Positions 45,701 to 55,190 are shown, counted from the stretch's first letter. The stretch is 64,000 nt of DNA from Candidatus Bathyoplasma sp. NZ (GCA_013332095.1 JABENI010000009.1:62001-126000), one strand, 5' to 3'. Program-made: numbers and translations. Notes: generated from the letters alone by a model not told the origin.

Positions 45701-46994
45701 TGTTGTCTGTTATTTTAATAACTTTGGCGGTTTTGCCACCAACATTTAATATATAATCAATGTCACCAGAAAATCCATCAGTCGATTTTAACAATGCTTC
45801 TTCTTCAAACATTACTTCATCAATATCTAAAGCATTTTTAATCAACTGTGCTTCTTTACCAATAACAACGCTGTTTACAATATTTATTCTCGGTGTTATT
45901 TCACTATTTAGTTTTTTTAAACCTGCTATTACAGTATCTAGCGAAAAATCGCCAATTTTAGTATAGTTTTGGAATATTATTTCGCCATTTTGGTTAATTA
46001 AAACTATTTTTACTGTCGTATTTCCAACATCTATTCCCAAATAGGCATCACCACTATAACTTTTAATATCTATTTTTTTAATTTTTAGTTTTTCAACTCT
46101 CGTTAAAAAAGTAGTTACTTCTTTACTAGATTTGAACAAAGGTGCTAAATGTTTGGTTATTTTCTTTTCTAAAAGCTGATAATCTAATAACTTTTTAAAT
46201 AGGGGTTCTCCGTCCATTTCTTTAAATTTTCTAGCATGTAAGGCAGCACCTATTGCTGAATAATACTCTGTATCCGGTGGCGAAATAACTTCATCTGGAG
46301 AAATATTTAAACTGTCTATAAACCTTTTTTTAAGTTCTGAAAGGCGAATAAAAGTTATACCTAAAAAGACAACGTTTTTATTTACTCTTTTTACGTCAAT
46401 TAATTTTGAGATAGTTAAATCGACTACTGCTTGTAAAATTGAAGCAGCAATATCTTCTTTTTCAATACCTTGATTCAACAATATTTTAATGTCATTTTTG
46501 GCAAACGAACTACACCTAGCAGTAATTGGATAAACTTCTTTTGCTCTTTGGGCTAACTCATTCAAACCTTTACTGTCTGTATTTAAAAATGCAGCCATTT
46601 TGTCAATAAATATTGCCGTTTCACTACTAAAAATAGTTGTTATTTTAGATTCTAAATTATCAAAATAAGTTATTTTTGCAGTTTCTCCTCCAAGTTCTAT
46701 CGCTATTTCAGTTTGGGGAATTAAAGATCTAACTGCCGTATTTGAAGCGATTACTTCTTGGATAAAAGGAAGTTTTAATTTTTTAACTATTTCCGTAGTG
46801 GCTGAACCTGTTAAAGCAATTTTAAATTTTTTATTCAATAAAATATTTTTAGCACCGTAAATTATTTCTTTAAATAAATGAAAAACATTCGAATTTTGTT
46901 CTAAATTTTTCTTGTATATGATTCGATCATTTTCTAAAACAACAATCTTAGTGGAACAAAAACCAATGTCGATTCCTACTAAATATTCTTTCAT
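42789..46994 (-). CDS. 2-hydroxyacyl-CoA dehydratase activator (BadF/HgdC-type), large fused form
   Basis: 1401 residues. Two BadF/BcrA-type ASKHA ATPase modules: the first opens LVGIDIGFCSTKIVV, the second, near residue 320, YLGIDVGNTTVKIVLI. A Cys cluster follows (CDKCSYHC, then GNRCQKG), then a DUF2229-like part (IGIPRILNIYEHYPLWHTFL) and a long C-terminal part like HgdB/HgdA. Such proteins use ATP to push a low-potential electron into a radical dehydratase. No separate dehydratase genes are adjacent. The ATG at 46994 is chosen because AAGGAG lies seven bases upstream; an earlier ATG at 47012 precedes that site. Confidence 0.85.
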   Translation of the reverse strand: MKEYLVGIDIGFCSTKIVVLENDRIIYKKNLEQNSNVFHLFKEIIYGAKNILLNKKFKIALTGSATTEIVKKLKLPFIQEVIASNTAVRSLIPQTEIAIELGGETAKITYFDNLESKITTIFSSETAIFIDKMAAFLNTDSKGLNELAQRAKEVYPITARCSSFAKNDIKILLNQGIEKEDIAASILQAVVDLTISKLIDVKRVNKNVVFLGITFIRLSELKKRFIDSLNISPDEVISPPDTEYYSAIGAALHARKFKEMDGEPLFKKLLDYQLLEKKITKHLAPLFKSSKEVTTFLTRVEKLKIKKIDIKSYSGDAYLGIDVGNTTVKIVLINQNGEIIFQNYTKIGDFSLDTVIAGLKKLNSEITPRINIVNSVVIGKEAQLIKNALDIDEVMFEEEALLKSTDGFSGDIDYILNVGGKTAKVIKITDNRVFSVKTNDTCSSYGGVFLEELYQKLNVDPNEVSKLMIEGTRNPLQLGNSCPVHLDTKLKSYQTEKIAKADILAGTSIALAKNILLDLIDSECIKNSNKKIVVAGGVFNNLIFLKEIERILDAQVIKTDISEYMGAYGAALTTIETATNKRSSIILKDIANLEYQLKKHICDKCSYHCLITEHDFSTGNVYISGNRCQKGLTLFATIEEKEKLPNLFEYKYNKIFDYHSLPQENAERGIIGIPRILNIYEHYPLWHTFLTKLKFTVVLSNETINSDFNNKEFESLCPPIKTSYQHVKSLLDQGIKKIFYPSIKYNSKEANEIVKQHNCPAIVTYLEMLTNNFDFEDDVLLINPSLNLEFSKGAIINLHKEFEKLGLKIDKQEIKVAFQAGIKKLAAFKKDIENKGKETVAYLEENDLKGIVLAAKPYYLDPNLNHKIDCLITDYGYALLTADSVGNLNQSRKLVSNKNQWSYLTNLEKAAEYVSKSKSLDFVQITSFKCGLDQQFTERAKTILAKNNKTYTQIELNEITDLEIIKDKLHYLAESKNRPFTKEKEVTKYQKFNKKTHTILTPLISPTHFQFFHTACKNAGYNLTTLTHIDKKTIETGMENVPKNASISTVIIVGQIIEALKSKRFYLEKTVIVIPEISNECLTNQDIDLLENALKNNGFNIPLLRLNFLNLDNQSNFKLSDIAIRNLLASIILGDLLTNVLYRTRPYEVNEGSTNQLYDKYVMKIKDMLENFDLINYKKLVDKLVDDFESLPVNNKNKPKIGLTGDLILQHHPIANNNLVNLLENEGAEVVPSHLINYLLIAINNTQNLQNEHISEKNIDKFSFKLVFNYINKYLTVVSERLNKSENFKNILEIEQLITNNKKYISSTGHYNNEWGITSDIVNCLETGINNIIYVDKLTCLPNLNPNIGIENKFKKDYPNINLHYLNYDFKLNNTSRKNKIKMVVEIAKKEKENVSSRNKN

Positions 46995-47047
46995 AGTACT
47001 TCTCCTTATCATTAAATGAAATTAAATTGTTAGATAAAAAAATACTT

Positions 47048-47950
47048 TTAATTTTCAGTATTTGTTATTGTATCTAATAACTGATCGTTCATTTTTCCTT
47101 TTTTAATCATTAAAATTTCGTGTTTGTACGGTGGAAACTTCATGTTACCCTCTAAATTTTCAACGTACGGTGTTTCTAAAATCTTAGGAATATTTAAAAA
47201 ATCTTGATGATAAATAATTTTTTTTAAAGCATCAAAACCGATATGTCCTAATCCAATATTTTGATGGCGATCTTTTTTAGCACTTCGGGGATTTTTACTA
47301 TCGTTTATATGGAAGGCCGTTATTTTTTCTTTTCCAACGATTTGATCAAAATCGGCAAACACTTTATCTAAATTATTTAAATCATATCCTGAATCATTGA
47401 CATGGCAAGTATCAAAACAAACTGTAATTCTGTCGCTGTTGACACCTTTTATGATATAAGCGAGTTCGGCAAATGTTTTACCACATTCAGTTCCTTTTCC
47501 AGCCATTGTTTCTAAAGCAATTAATGTTCTAAGATCTTTAGTATTATTTAAAACTTTCTTTAATCCCTCAATTATGTTGTCTAGTCCGACATATAAATCT
47601 TGAGTTAAATGTGATCCTGGATGTAAGACAATTTGTGTAGCACCGAGTTTGTCAGTTCTAATCACTTCATTTGTCAGGAAACTAACGGCATACTCCCGTT
47701 TTTCCGGACTTGGATTTGCTAAGTTCATGATATACGGTGCATGAATTACTATGTTTTCTAACTTTAAATCATTGTCTTTCATAAGTTGGTGGGCTTCTTC
47801 AACTTTTAAAGTTTCAATTGCACTTCTTCTGGTATTTTGCGGTGCTCCTGTGTAAATCATAAAGCAGTTTGCTCCATAACTAAGCGCTTCTTTTACGCTT
47901 CCAAGCATTTTATCTTTTCCACCCATTCCGACATGGCTGCCAATTAACAT
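47048..47950 (-). CDS. nfo: Endonuclease IV (AP endonuclease)
   Basis: 300 residues. Cuts DNA at abasic sites in base-excision repair, with three zinc ions in a TIM barrel. Ligand motifs are intact: LIGSHVGMGGK, VIHAPYIMNLANP, VLHPGSHL, ALETMAGKGTE, FDTCHVNDSGYD, FHINDSKNP, DRHQNIGLGHIG and KILETPY. It lies three bases downstream of the helicase gene on the same strand, so the two form an operon, as in Bacillus (cshB-nfo). Confidence 0.95.
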   Translation of the reverse strand: MLIGSHVGMGGKDKMLGSVKEALSYGANCFMIYTGAPQNTRRSAIETLKVEEAHQLMKDNDLKLENIVIHAPYIMNLANPSPEKREYAVSFLTNEVIRTDKLGATQIVLHPGSHLTQDLYVGLDNIIEGLKKVLNNTKDLRTLIALETMAGKGTECGKTFAELAYIIKGVNSDRITVCFDTCHVNDSGYDLNNLDKVFADFDQIVGKEKITAFHINDSKNPRSAKKDRHQNIGLGHIGFDALKKIIYHQDFLNIPKILETPYVENLEGNMKFPPYKHEILMIKKGKMNDQLLDTITNTEN

Positions 47951-47953
47951 ATT

Positions 47954-49255
47954 TTACCTCTTTCTCCTAGTCTTTGAAGATCTTGATAATTTTTTAGCTA
48001 GTTCTTTTGCTTCTTTTTCACGTTTCTTTTTATAACCAGGTTTTACGTTTTTATTTACTTTTTTCTTTACAAGCAATCTAGCTTTGTCAATATCCTTAGC
48101 TTTAAACTGCTTCTTTTCACGTTGATTTCTAACTTTACTATCAATTAATTCACCGTTTTTGATATCTTTAAAATTAAATTTTATCTTTTTAGAATCTAAT
48201 TTATCTAAATAGTCGTAACTATCAAAATCATAAAAACTGATCGCTATTCCTGATTTACCGATTCGGCCAGTTCTTCCTGTTCTGTGGACATAAAACTCGA
48301 CATCTGTCGGTAGTTCAAAGTTAATAACATGCGAGACATCATCAATATCAATACCTCTTGCTGCGATATCGGTTGCGACAATGTACTGAAACTCTAAATT
48401 TCTAACTCTTCGCATCATCTGTTTACGTACTCGGACTGATAAATCACCGTGAATTTCGGCTATTTTAAAACCGTTATGTTTTAAAAATTCAGCCAGTTCG
48501 ATAACTTTAGTTTTGGTATTAGCAAAAATGATGACTAAAAATGGATTGGTTATTTTTAATAAATCCACTAATAGTTTTTTTTTGCTTTTATATTTTGAGT
48601 TAATTAATATATGCTCGATAGATTCATTGTACATTTGGTTATTTGAAATAAAAATAAATTCAGGATTATTCATATATTTTTTTAAAAATGGTTCTAGTCC
48701 TTTAGGAATTGTTGCGCTGAAAACTAACATTTGTAGTGTTTTCGGCATTTGACTTCCTATTTGGTCTATTTCAACTAAAAACCCTTCTTCTAAAGCCATA
48801 TCAGCTTCGTCAATAACAAAAATTTTAGTTGTATGGATAAAAAGTTTTTTCTCTTTGATTACTAAATCTTGTAACTTTCCTGGTGTTCCAATTACAATTG
48901 TCGGTTGGGAGCGTAAATTTTTAATTTCTTTTGCCCTATCTGTCCCACCGGTATACATCCTAATATCTATTTTTTTTGCAGATTTACTCGCTAACAAATT
49001 AGCTGCGATATAAATTTGTTCTGCTAATTCTCTTGTAGGTGTAGTTATTACTGCTTGAACACCGGCAATGTCTTCTAAGTTCTCAAAAATTGGCAACAAA
49101 AATGAATGTGTTTTACCACTTCCCGTTTTTGAACAACCGACAATACTTTTTCCTGCTAAAGCCTTTGGAATTACTGCTTTTTGGATTTTTGTAAATTCAG
49201 TAAATCCTAATTCTTTTATTACTTCATTTAAATACTCTTTTTTAAATTTCATCAT
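47954..49255 (-). CDS. cshB: DEAD-box RNA helicase CshB
   Basis: 433 residues. Motifs: the Q motif in FTKIQKAVIPKALAG, Walker A as CSKTGSGKTHS, PTRELAEQ, VIDEADMALEEGF, SAT in FSATIPKG, ATDIAARGIDI and HRTGRTGR. The tail from about 370 is very basic and ends RSSKTRRKR, as expected for an RNA-binding extension. CshB acts on structured RNA in ribosome assembly and cold growth. The partner nfo follows. Two Met codons stand at the start; the first is kept. Confidence 0.93.
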   Translation of the reverse strand: MMKFKKEYLNEVIKELGFTEFTKIQKAVIPKALAGKSIVGCSKTGSGKTHSFLLPIFENLEDIAGVQAVITTPTRELAEQIYIAANLLASKSAKKIDIRMYTGGTDRAKEIKNLRSQPTIVIGTPGKLQDLVIKEKKLFIHTTKIFVIDEADMALEEGFLVEIDQIGSQMPKTLQMLVFSATIPKGLEPFLKKYMNNPEFIFISNNQMYNESIEHILINSKYKSKKKLLVDLLKITNPFLVIIFANTKTKVIELAEFLKHNGFKIAEIHGDLSVRVRKQMMRRVRNLEFQYIVATDIAARGIDIDDVSHVINFELPTDVEFYVHRTGRTGRIGKSGIAISFYDFDSYDYLDKLDSKKIKFNFKDIKNGELIDSKVRNQREKKQFKAKDIDKARLLVKKKVNKNVKPGYKKKREKEAKELAKKLSRSSKTRRKR

Positions 49256-49380
49256 TTTACCACTTCCATCTTGTTATTATAACTTATTTTTTGAATAATT
49301 AATACTAGTTAAAGAAATCTAAATAATTTATATTTTTTTTAAAAACAAATTTTTTTTAAAAAAATTAATAAAACAAAAAA

Positions 49381-49654
49381 CTTGATAATTTTTGCTATTT
49401 AATTATGTTGAAATATTTTAGGAGCAATACAAAACATAAGATAGCGGTTATTTAACGCTATTATCAACGCAATATAGGTTGAAATTAATAATAAATAGCG
49501 ATGTTTCAAGACAAATTATATCTAGATTTATTGGTGCTGATTTTTAGAAAAGATTAGAATATTACAGATCAGCAATAAGAAAAAATTCAGTTAAAACTTT
49601 TTTTGGGAAAATAATTTAAATTTAAAAGTAAAGAATAACAAAATTGTTGTACTG
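49381..49654 (+). pseudogene. ispH 5' / small-gene 3' fusion relic, copy 1
   Basis: It keeps the TTTTAGGAG region and a degraded ispH start (TAGCG, then AATAATAAATAGCGATG near 49480-49500). The join AGCAATAAGAAAAAATTCAG and AAAACTTTTTTTGGGAAAA corresponds to the small gene at 63709 onward. The last part of the small gene (IVGLVFAIFAKI) is missing here. The terminator hairpin is weaker than in other copies. It is the leftmost unit, beside cshB. Confidence 0.75.
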
Positions 49655-49655
49655 T

Positions 49656-50426
49656 TTAAATATCAAGTTTTTCAACCGGTTGACTAGTTTTATCCTCTTT
49701 TAGCTGTTGATAAAATACTGCAAAAGCAATTTGATATCTTGCTTGAATATACGCGAATAAAATAGTTGATGTTACAAACATAACCATTAGTATCAACAAC
49801 CCAGGAAGGAAGTTCTCAGATGGAGCGTGTAACCGCATTGTTAATAAAGTAAAAAGCATAATTAATATTACAAAAATTGCAAGAACCCACCCCAGAAAAT
49901 ATCTTAATTGCAAAAGAAATATTTTCATTTTATTATTTTTCATCAATTGATAACTTTTTTTCAAAGTTTCTATGGCGTTAAAAGATTGATAATCATCATC
50001 GATCAAAATATATTTTACGGAAGTGAATGCATAATATAAAATTATTCCTGGAATTATGAATAGGATTAATCCTATCCAAATAATTAAATAACTCAATAAC
50101 AAGGTTCCCACTCTTTTAAATATTTTTGTGTTAGTACAAACTTGAAATGCTATTGATAAATTTTTTCCTTTTTCTCTTACTATGCTGTAACATAAATTAC
50201 TAATCCCAACAGTAACTACAGCATTACTGATTAAACTTATAATTATTTGCGGAAGAATCATAAAACTCATCGCAATCATAAGATTAACATACATAGCATT
50301 AGGAACAAAAAAATTAAAAATTATATATGTTATCAATGCCCACAATATCGTGAAACCGAAAACAGCGCTTTTAGAAAATTCTTTTTCCATTTTTACTAAA
50401 TCTTTAATTTTAATAATTTTAGTCAC
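49656..50426 (-). CDS. DUF975-like membrane protein, paralogue 1
   Basis: 256 residues, about five to six helices. The family pattern is: a charged N-terminus (KDLVKMEKEF), a helix pair, SIVREKGKNLSIAFQVCTN, LILFIIPGIILYYAF, DDDYQSFNAIETLKKS with MKNNKMKIFLLQL, and a C-terminal helix ending YQIAFAVFYQQLKED. The tail TSQPVEKLDI is closest to that of copy 11. DUF975 proteins are integral membrane proteins of unknown function. The only canonical start is a GTG that is part of AGAGGTG; ATT at 50417 sits six bases after that site. Confidence 0.85.
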   Translation of the reverse strand: MTKIIKIKDLVKMEKEFSKSAVFGFTILWALITYIIFNFFVPNAMYVNLMIAMSFMILPQIIISLISNAVVTVGISNLCYSIVREKGKNLSIAFQVCTNTKIFKRVGTLLLSYLIIWIGLILFIIPGIILYYAFTSVKYILIDDDYQSFNAIETLKKSYQLMKNNKMKIFLLQLRYFLGWVLAIFVILIMLFTLLTMRLHAPSENFLPGLLILMVMFVTSTILFAYIQARYQIAFAVFYQQLKEDKTSQPVEKLDI

Positions 50427-50480
50427 CTCTTTATAATTTACTTGATTAATATTTTTTTATTTATAAATTCTTTAAAATTA

Positions 50481-50709
50481 TCAGAAGCAATCTTCAATGA
50501 TTTTTTTGATGTTTTGAATCTCATCTATACAATATGAGATTTAGATAAACATTTTCTAACTTGAACACCTGATTATCTTCTTCTGGTGGCTGATTAATCA
50601 AACACCTAAATAGCAATTAAATTTTGTTTTTAGAGCCTTTAATTAACACTGTTTAGTAATAAATCATCTTTCCCGATTACGGTACTTCATCAATTAATTT
50701 TTCAGTCAT
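50481..50709 (-). pseudogene. Vestigial small ORF upstream of paralogue 1
   Basis: On the minus strand an ATG opens MTEKLIDEVP, then stops. Later open pieces read NQPPEEDNQVFKLENVY and DEIQNIKKIIEDCF before a TGA at 50481. These pieces align with spacers of units 2-5. It suggests a lost protein of about 75-100 residues that was encoded just before the DUF975 gene. I do not recognise it. Confidence 0.5.
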
Positions 50710-50839
50710 TGAATGATGTTGTTAATTTAATAACAAATCATTATAACTTAATTAAAAAATAATTAAAACTAGTTGAAGAAAATTAAATAATTTATATTTT
50801 ATTTTAAAGCAAATTTTTGTTACTAAATATATTAAAATA

Positions 50840-51088
50840 TTTTAGGAGAAATATAATATATAAAGCAAAACGATTATTATAATCCTGTTATAAATATAAT
50901 AAAGATTGTAACCAACGATTGAATATCGATATTGAAAGACCAATTCATGTTAGAGATGATAATATTACAGATTAGTAATAAAAAAAAGCAAATTAAAATT
51001 TTTTTTGGAAAAATAATAGATGATTAATTATTTTGATTGATAGTACTTCTTACTCTTGGATTAGTATTAGCAATATTTGCAAAATGAA
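50840..51088 (+). pseudogene. ispH 5' / small-gene 3' fusion relic, copy 2
   Basis: It runs from TTTTAGGAGAAATA through an ispH-like stretch without the ATG, across the join near AGTAATAAAAAAAA. It then ends with GGATTAGTATTAGCAATATT and TGCAAAATGA, the close of the small gene. The hairpin AAGAACAA/TTGTTCTT follows before the stop of paralogue 2. Confidence 0.8.
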
Positions 51089-51152
51089 TATAAGTTTAAA
51101 AATAAAGAACAACCAAATTGTTGTTCTTTTATTATATTTTGTACTATTTAAA

Positions 51153-51962
51153 TTAAATTCCTTCAATTTGTAGACTAGTTTTATCTTCTAGTAGGTCAGT
51201 TTTTTCTTCTTTTATCTGCTCATAGAATAATGCAAGAGCGATATAATATTTTGAACTAATATAAGCCATTAAAACAGAAAATCCTATTAATACAGGTATT
51301 AGTAGTAATACTAATAACATTAATCCGAATGCATATGATGTTGTTGTATTAACGGTCATAGGATCAACAGCGTATGGAGTACCAACGAATGTCATAGGAA
51401 TATTGACGAAAGTCATTAATGAAAAAATAATGATTAATGAGAAAATAAAAAAACCAACATACCATACTAGGAAATATCTTAAGAACAAAAGAAACATTTT
51501 CATTTTATTTTTTTTCATCAGTTCACAACTTTTTTTCAAAGTTTCAATTACGCTAAGAGATTGATAATTTTCATCAATCAAAATAAATGGTACTAAACCA
51601 AACGCATAAGATAAAATTATCCCTGGAACTATGAAGAGTATTAATCCTATCAAAATAAATAAATAACCTAATAATAAGGTACCCGCTCTTTTGAATATTT
51701 TTGTGTTAGTACAAACTTGAAAGGCTATTGAGAAATCTTGTCCATTTCCCTTTACTATGCTATAAGATAATTGAGCAATTCCAATAGAAATTACAGCACT
51801 AATAAAATATGCAATTATGAAATTGATTAACGGTAAAAACATAACAAAAATTGAAATTACAGATGACATCAATGCCCACAGCATTATAGAGCCGAAAACA
51901 GCTCCTTTAGGAAATTCTTTTTCCTTTTTTACTAAATCTTTTATTATAATAATTTTAATCAC
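51153..51962 (-). CDS. DUF975-like membrane protein, paralogue 2
   Basis: 269 residues. Core motifs as in paralogue 1 (IVKGNGQDFSIAF, LFIVPGIILSYAFGLVPFIL, SVIETLKKSCELMKKNK). Between the last two helices it has an extra loop of about 20 residues (VGTPYAVDPMTVNTTT). The tail contains LLEDKTSLQIEGI, a longer form shared with copy 4. The GTG at 51962 lies inside GAGGTG; ATT at 51953 is at the normal distance from that site. Confidence 0.85.
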   Translation of the reverse strand: MIKIIIIKDLVKKEKEFPKGAVFGSIMLWALMSSVISIFVMFLPLINFIIAYFISAVISIGIAQLSYSIVKGNGQDFSIAFQVCTNTKIFKRAGTLLLGYLFILIGLILFIVPGIILSYAFGLVPFILIDENYQSLSVIETLKKSCELMKKNKMKMFLLFLRYFLVWYVGFFIFSLIIIFSLMTFVNIPMTFVGTPYAVDPMTVNTTTSYAFGLMLLVLLLIPVLIGFSVLMAYISSKYYIALALFYEQIKEEKTDLLEDKTSLQIEGI

Positions 51963-52017
51963 CTCTTTATAATTTACCCAATTAATATTTTTTTATTTAT
52001 AAATTCTTTAAAATTAT

Positions 52018-52275
52018 GGGCACAATGTCCGATAATTTTTTTGATGTTTTGAATGCTATCCAGCTGTCTTGGGGGTTATTAAATATTTTCTAACTTGAAT
52101 AATTCATATCTTTTTCTAGTGGCTGTTTAGAACAAATATCCAAACAACATCTCAAAATTTATCTTTAATTCCCTTAATTAAAGTTATTTTATCAATAAAT
52201 CATCTCTTGAAGAATAATCAACTCTTCTTGTTACATCTTTTCGGTCCTACTTCATTAATTAATTTTTCAGTATTT
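52018..52275 (-). pseudogene. Vestigial small ORF upstream of paralogue 2
   Basis: On the minus strand TEKLINEVVPK and later IQNIKKIIG match the relic before paralogue 1. The ATG has become ATA, and stops and shifts are present. Confidence 0.45.
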
Positions 52276-52339
52276 TTAAACATTAGCATTGTAAACTATC
52301 TTGTTGAAATAATTAAAATTAATTGGAGAAATTTAAATG

Positions 52340-52556
52340 TGTTAAATTTTAGGAAAAATCAAATAAAAAATAAACGTTTATTATAAACGTAATAATGATT
52401 GTAACTAACGATTAAATACCGATGTTTCAAAATAAATTCAGGTTAGGTATATTAATACTACAAAGCAACAATAAGAAAAAATAATAGATTATTAATTATT
52501 TTGATTGATACTACTTCTTACTCGTGGATTGTTGCTAGCAATATTTGCAAAAAGAA
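52340..52556 (+). pseudogene. ispH 5' / small-gene 3' fusion relic, copy 3
   Basis: A degraded ispH start (AGGAAAAATCAAATA...) runs to the join ACAACAATAAGAAAAAA. A short deletion follows, then the small-gene close GTTGCTAGCAATATTTGC. The terminator arms are partly disturbed in this copy. Confidence 0.7.
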
Positions 52557-52618
52557 TATAGTTTATAAATAAAGAGCAACCAAATTGTTCTTCTTATGAT
52601 TTATTTTTACTATTTAAA

Positions 52619-53398
52619 TTAAAATCTTTCAATTGGTAGACTAGTTTTTTCTTCTTTTACCTGCTCATAAAATAAGGCAAGAGCAAGATAATATTTTGAA
52701 CTAATATAAGCCATTAAAATAGAAAATACTATTAGTAGAGGTATTAGTAGTAATGCTGATAATCCTAATGCAAATAATGACGTAAGATTTAAGCCTAGAG
52801 AATCAATGGATGGAGGACCCATGAATATTATCGGAGGACCAGTGAATATTATTATTAAAAGAATATTAACTGATAAGTAAATTGACAAACCACCGTACCA
52901 TATTAGGAAATATCTTAATTGTAAAAGAAACATTTTCATTTTATTATTTTTCATCAATTCCCAACTTTTTTTCAAGGTTTCAATTGCGCTAAGAGATTGA
53001 TAATCTTCATCAATCAACATTAATGGTACTATACCAAGCCCATAAGATAAAATTATCCCGGGAACTACGAACATTATTAATCCTATCCAAACAAATAAAT
53101 AACCTAATAATAATGTACCAACTCTTTTTAATGTTTTTGCGTTAGTCCAAACTTGAAATGCTATTGAGAAATCTTGTCCTTGTCCTTTTACTATGCTATA
53201 AGATAATTGAGCAATTCCAATAGAAATTACAGCACTAATTAAATAGGCAACTAGGAAGTTGATGTACGATAAAAAGGTAAAAAAAATTAAAATTACAAAT
53301 GATAACAATGCCCACAGCATTATAGAGCCGAAAACATCTCCTTTAGGGAATTCTTTTTCTTTTTTTACTAAATTTTTAATTGTAATAATTTTAATCAC
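52619..53398 (-). CDS. DUF975-like membrane protein, paralogue 3
   Basis: 259 residues. It differs from the neighbours in a Gly/Pro-rich loop (GPPIIFMGPPSIDS) before the penultimate helix and in the tail KTSLPIERF. The internal motif SAIETLKKSWELMKNNKMKM is intact. GTG start inside the ribosome site; ATT at 53389 is the better-spaced codon. Confidence 0.85.
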   Translation of the reverse strand: MIKIITIKNLVKKEKEFPKGDVFGSIMLWALLSFVILIFFTFLSYINFLVAYLISAVISIGIAQLSYSIVKGQGQDFSIAFQVWTNAKTLKRVGTLLLGYLFVWIGLIMFVVPGIILSYGLGIVPLMLIDEDYQSLSAIETLKKSWELMKNNKMKMFLLQLRYFLIWYGGLSIYLSVNILLIIIFTGPPIIFMGPPSIDSLGLNLTSLFALGLSALLLIPLLIVFSILMAYISSKYYLALALFYEQVKEEKTSLPIERF

Positions 53399-53454
53399 CT
53401 CTTTATAATTTACCTGATTAATAATTTTTATTTATAAATTCTTTAAAATTATGA

Positions 53455-53710
53455 AATGCAATGTCCGATAATTTTTTTGATGTTTTGAATGCTAATCAGA
53501 CTACTTTGAGTTTGATAAATATTTTTTAACTTGAACAACTCACATCTTCTTCTAGTGGCTGTTTAAAACAAATGCATAAACAACTCAAATTTTATCTTTA
53601 ACTTCCTTAATTAAAGTTATTTTATCAAAAAAATCATCTCTTGAAGAATGCTCAACGCTTCTTGTTACCTTTTTTCGATACCACTTCATCAATTAACTTT
53701 CATTATTTTT
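53455..53710 (-). pseudogene. Vestigial small ORF upstream of paralogue 3
   Basis: Minus-strand pieces LIDEVVSKKGNKKR and AFKTSKKIIGHCIS match the other upstream relics. The first codons are lost. Confidence 0.45.
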
Positions 53711-53819
53711 AAACATTAGCATTGAAAACTATATTGTTGAAGGGTATTGAGAATTTAAAAGCAAATTATTATAACATATTTTTGAAATAATTAAAATTAA
53801 TTGATGAAATTTAAATGTA

Positions 53820-54058
53820 TTAAATTTTAGGAAAAATCAAATATAAAGTAACAATTATTATAATGCTATAAAGATTGTAACTAACGATTAAATACCGATG
53901 TTTCAAAATAAATTTATCTTAGATCCCTTAATGTTACAAAGCAGCAGTAAGAAAAAAGCAGATTAAAACTTTTTTTGGAAAAATAATAAATTATTAGTTA
54001 TTTTTGATTGATACTACTTCTTACCATGGTCTCAGTATTAGCGATATTTGCAAAAGGA
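53820..54058 (+). pseudogene. ispH 5' / small-gene 3' fusion relic, copy 4
   Basis: AGGAAAAATCAAATATAAAG is the ispH start region without ATG. The join is AGCAGTAAGAAAAAAG and the close is GTATTAGCGATATTTGC. A clean AAGAACAA/TTGTTCTT hairpin follows near 54075-54100. Confidence 0.78.
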
Positions 54059-54122
54059 ATATAAGTTTAAAAATAAAGAACAACCAAATTGTTGTTCTTT
54101 TGTTTTATTTTTACTATTTAAA

Positions 54123-54884
54123 TTAAATTTCTTCAATTTGTAGACTATTTTTATCTTCTAGTAAACTAGTTTTTTGTTCTTTTACCTGCTCGTAAAATAA
54201 TGCAAGAGCGATATAATATTTTGAACTAATATAAGATATTAAAATAGAAAATCCTATTAGTAGAGGTATTATAAATAATGATAATAATAATAATTCGAAC
54301 ATTACTGTACTATTAATGCTATCAGCTATAGCTATTACTGAAAAAATAACGATTAATGAGAAAATAGCCAAACCAGCATACCATACTAGGAAATATCTTA
54401 ATTGTAAAAGAAACATTTTCACTTTATTATTTTTCATCAATTCCCAACTTTTTTTCAAAGTTTCAATTACGCTAAGAGATTCATAATCTTCATCAACCAA
54501 CATAAATGGTACTATACCAAGCCCATAAGATAAAATTATCCCGGGAACTATCAATAGTAGGAATCCTATCCAAATAATTAAAATACTTAATGCTGCTATA
54601 CTCACTTTTTTAATTATTTCTTTGTGAGTCAAAATCTCAAATGCTATTGAGAGATCTTCTCCTTTTCCCTTTATTATACTACAAGATAATTGAGCAATCC
54701 CAATAGAAATTATCCCACCAACTAAGAGTGAAACTACTGATGATAGCAATATACCGCCAAACATAAAAACGGATGAAATAACAACTGTTATAAATCCACT
54801 TAAGAATACAATTACGAAAACAGTTAATTTAGGAAATTCTTTTTCCCTTTTTACTAAATCTTTGATTATAATAATTTTAATCAC
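54123..54884 (-). CDS. DUF975-like membrane protein, paralogue 4
   Basis: 253 residues. This is the most diverged copy in its first half: FEILTHKEIIKKVSIAALSI replaces the usual FQVCTNTKIFKR segment, and the first helix is different (TVFVIVFLSGFITVVISSVF). The second half (SVIETLKKSWELMKNNKVKM, YISSKYYIALALFYEQVKE) is standard, which could mean partial exchange between copies. GTG start; ATT at 54875 is at the ideal spacing. Confidence 0.85.
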   Translation of the reverse strand: MIKIIIIKDLVKREKEFPKLTVFVIVFLSGFITVVISSVFMFGGILLSSVVSLLVGGIISIGIAQLSCSIIKGKGEDLSIAFEILTHKEIIKKVSIAALSILIIWIGFLLLIVPGIILSYGLGIVPFMLVDEDYESLSVIETLKKSWELMKNNKVKMFLLQLRYFLVWYAGLAIFSLIVIFSVIAIADSINSTVMFELLLLSLFIIPLLIGFSILISYISSKYYIALALFYEQVKEQKTSLLEDKNSLQIEEI

Positions 54885-54943
54885 CTCTTTATAATTTACT
54901 CAAGTAATATTTTTTTTATTTATAAATCCTTTAAAATTATGAA

Positions 54944-55190
54944 ATACAATATCCGATAATTTTTTTGATGTTTTGATTGCTGTCCATGCAATTTTGAGTT
55001 TTATTAAATATCTTCTAACTTGGAACAACTCATATTTTCTTCTAGTGGTTGTTTAGAACAAATATTTAAACAGTTCAAATTTTGTTTTTAGCTACCATAA
55101 TTAATGTTATTTTATCAATAAATCATCTCTTGAAGAATGATCAATTTTTCTTGTTACATTTTTTTCGATAATACTTCATCAATTAACTAA
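54944..55190 (-). pseudogene. Vestigial small ORF upstream of paralogue 4
   Basis: This minus-strand relic matches the ones at 50481 and 53455, with the start (LIDEVLSKK) and the end (IKTSKKIIG) still recognisable. Several stops are present. Confidence 0.4.
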
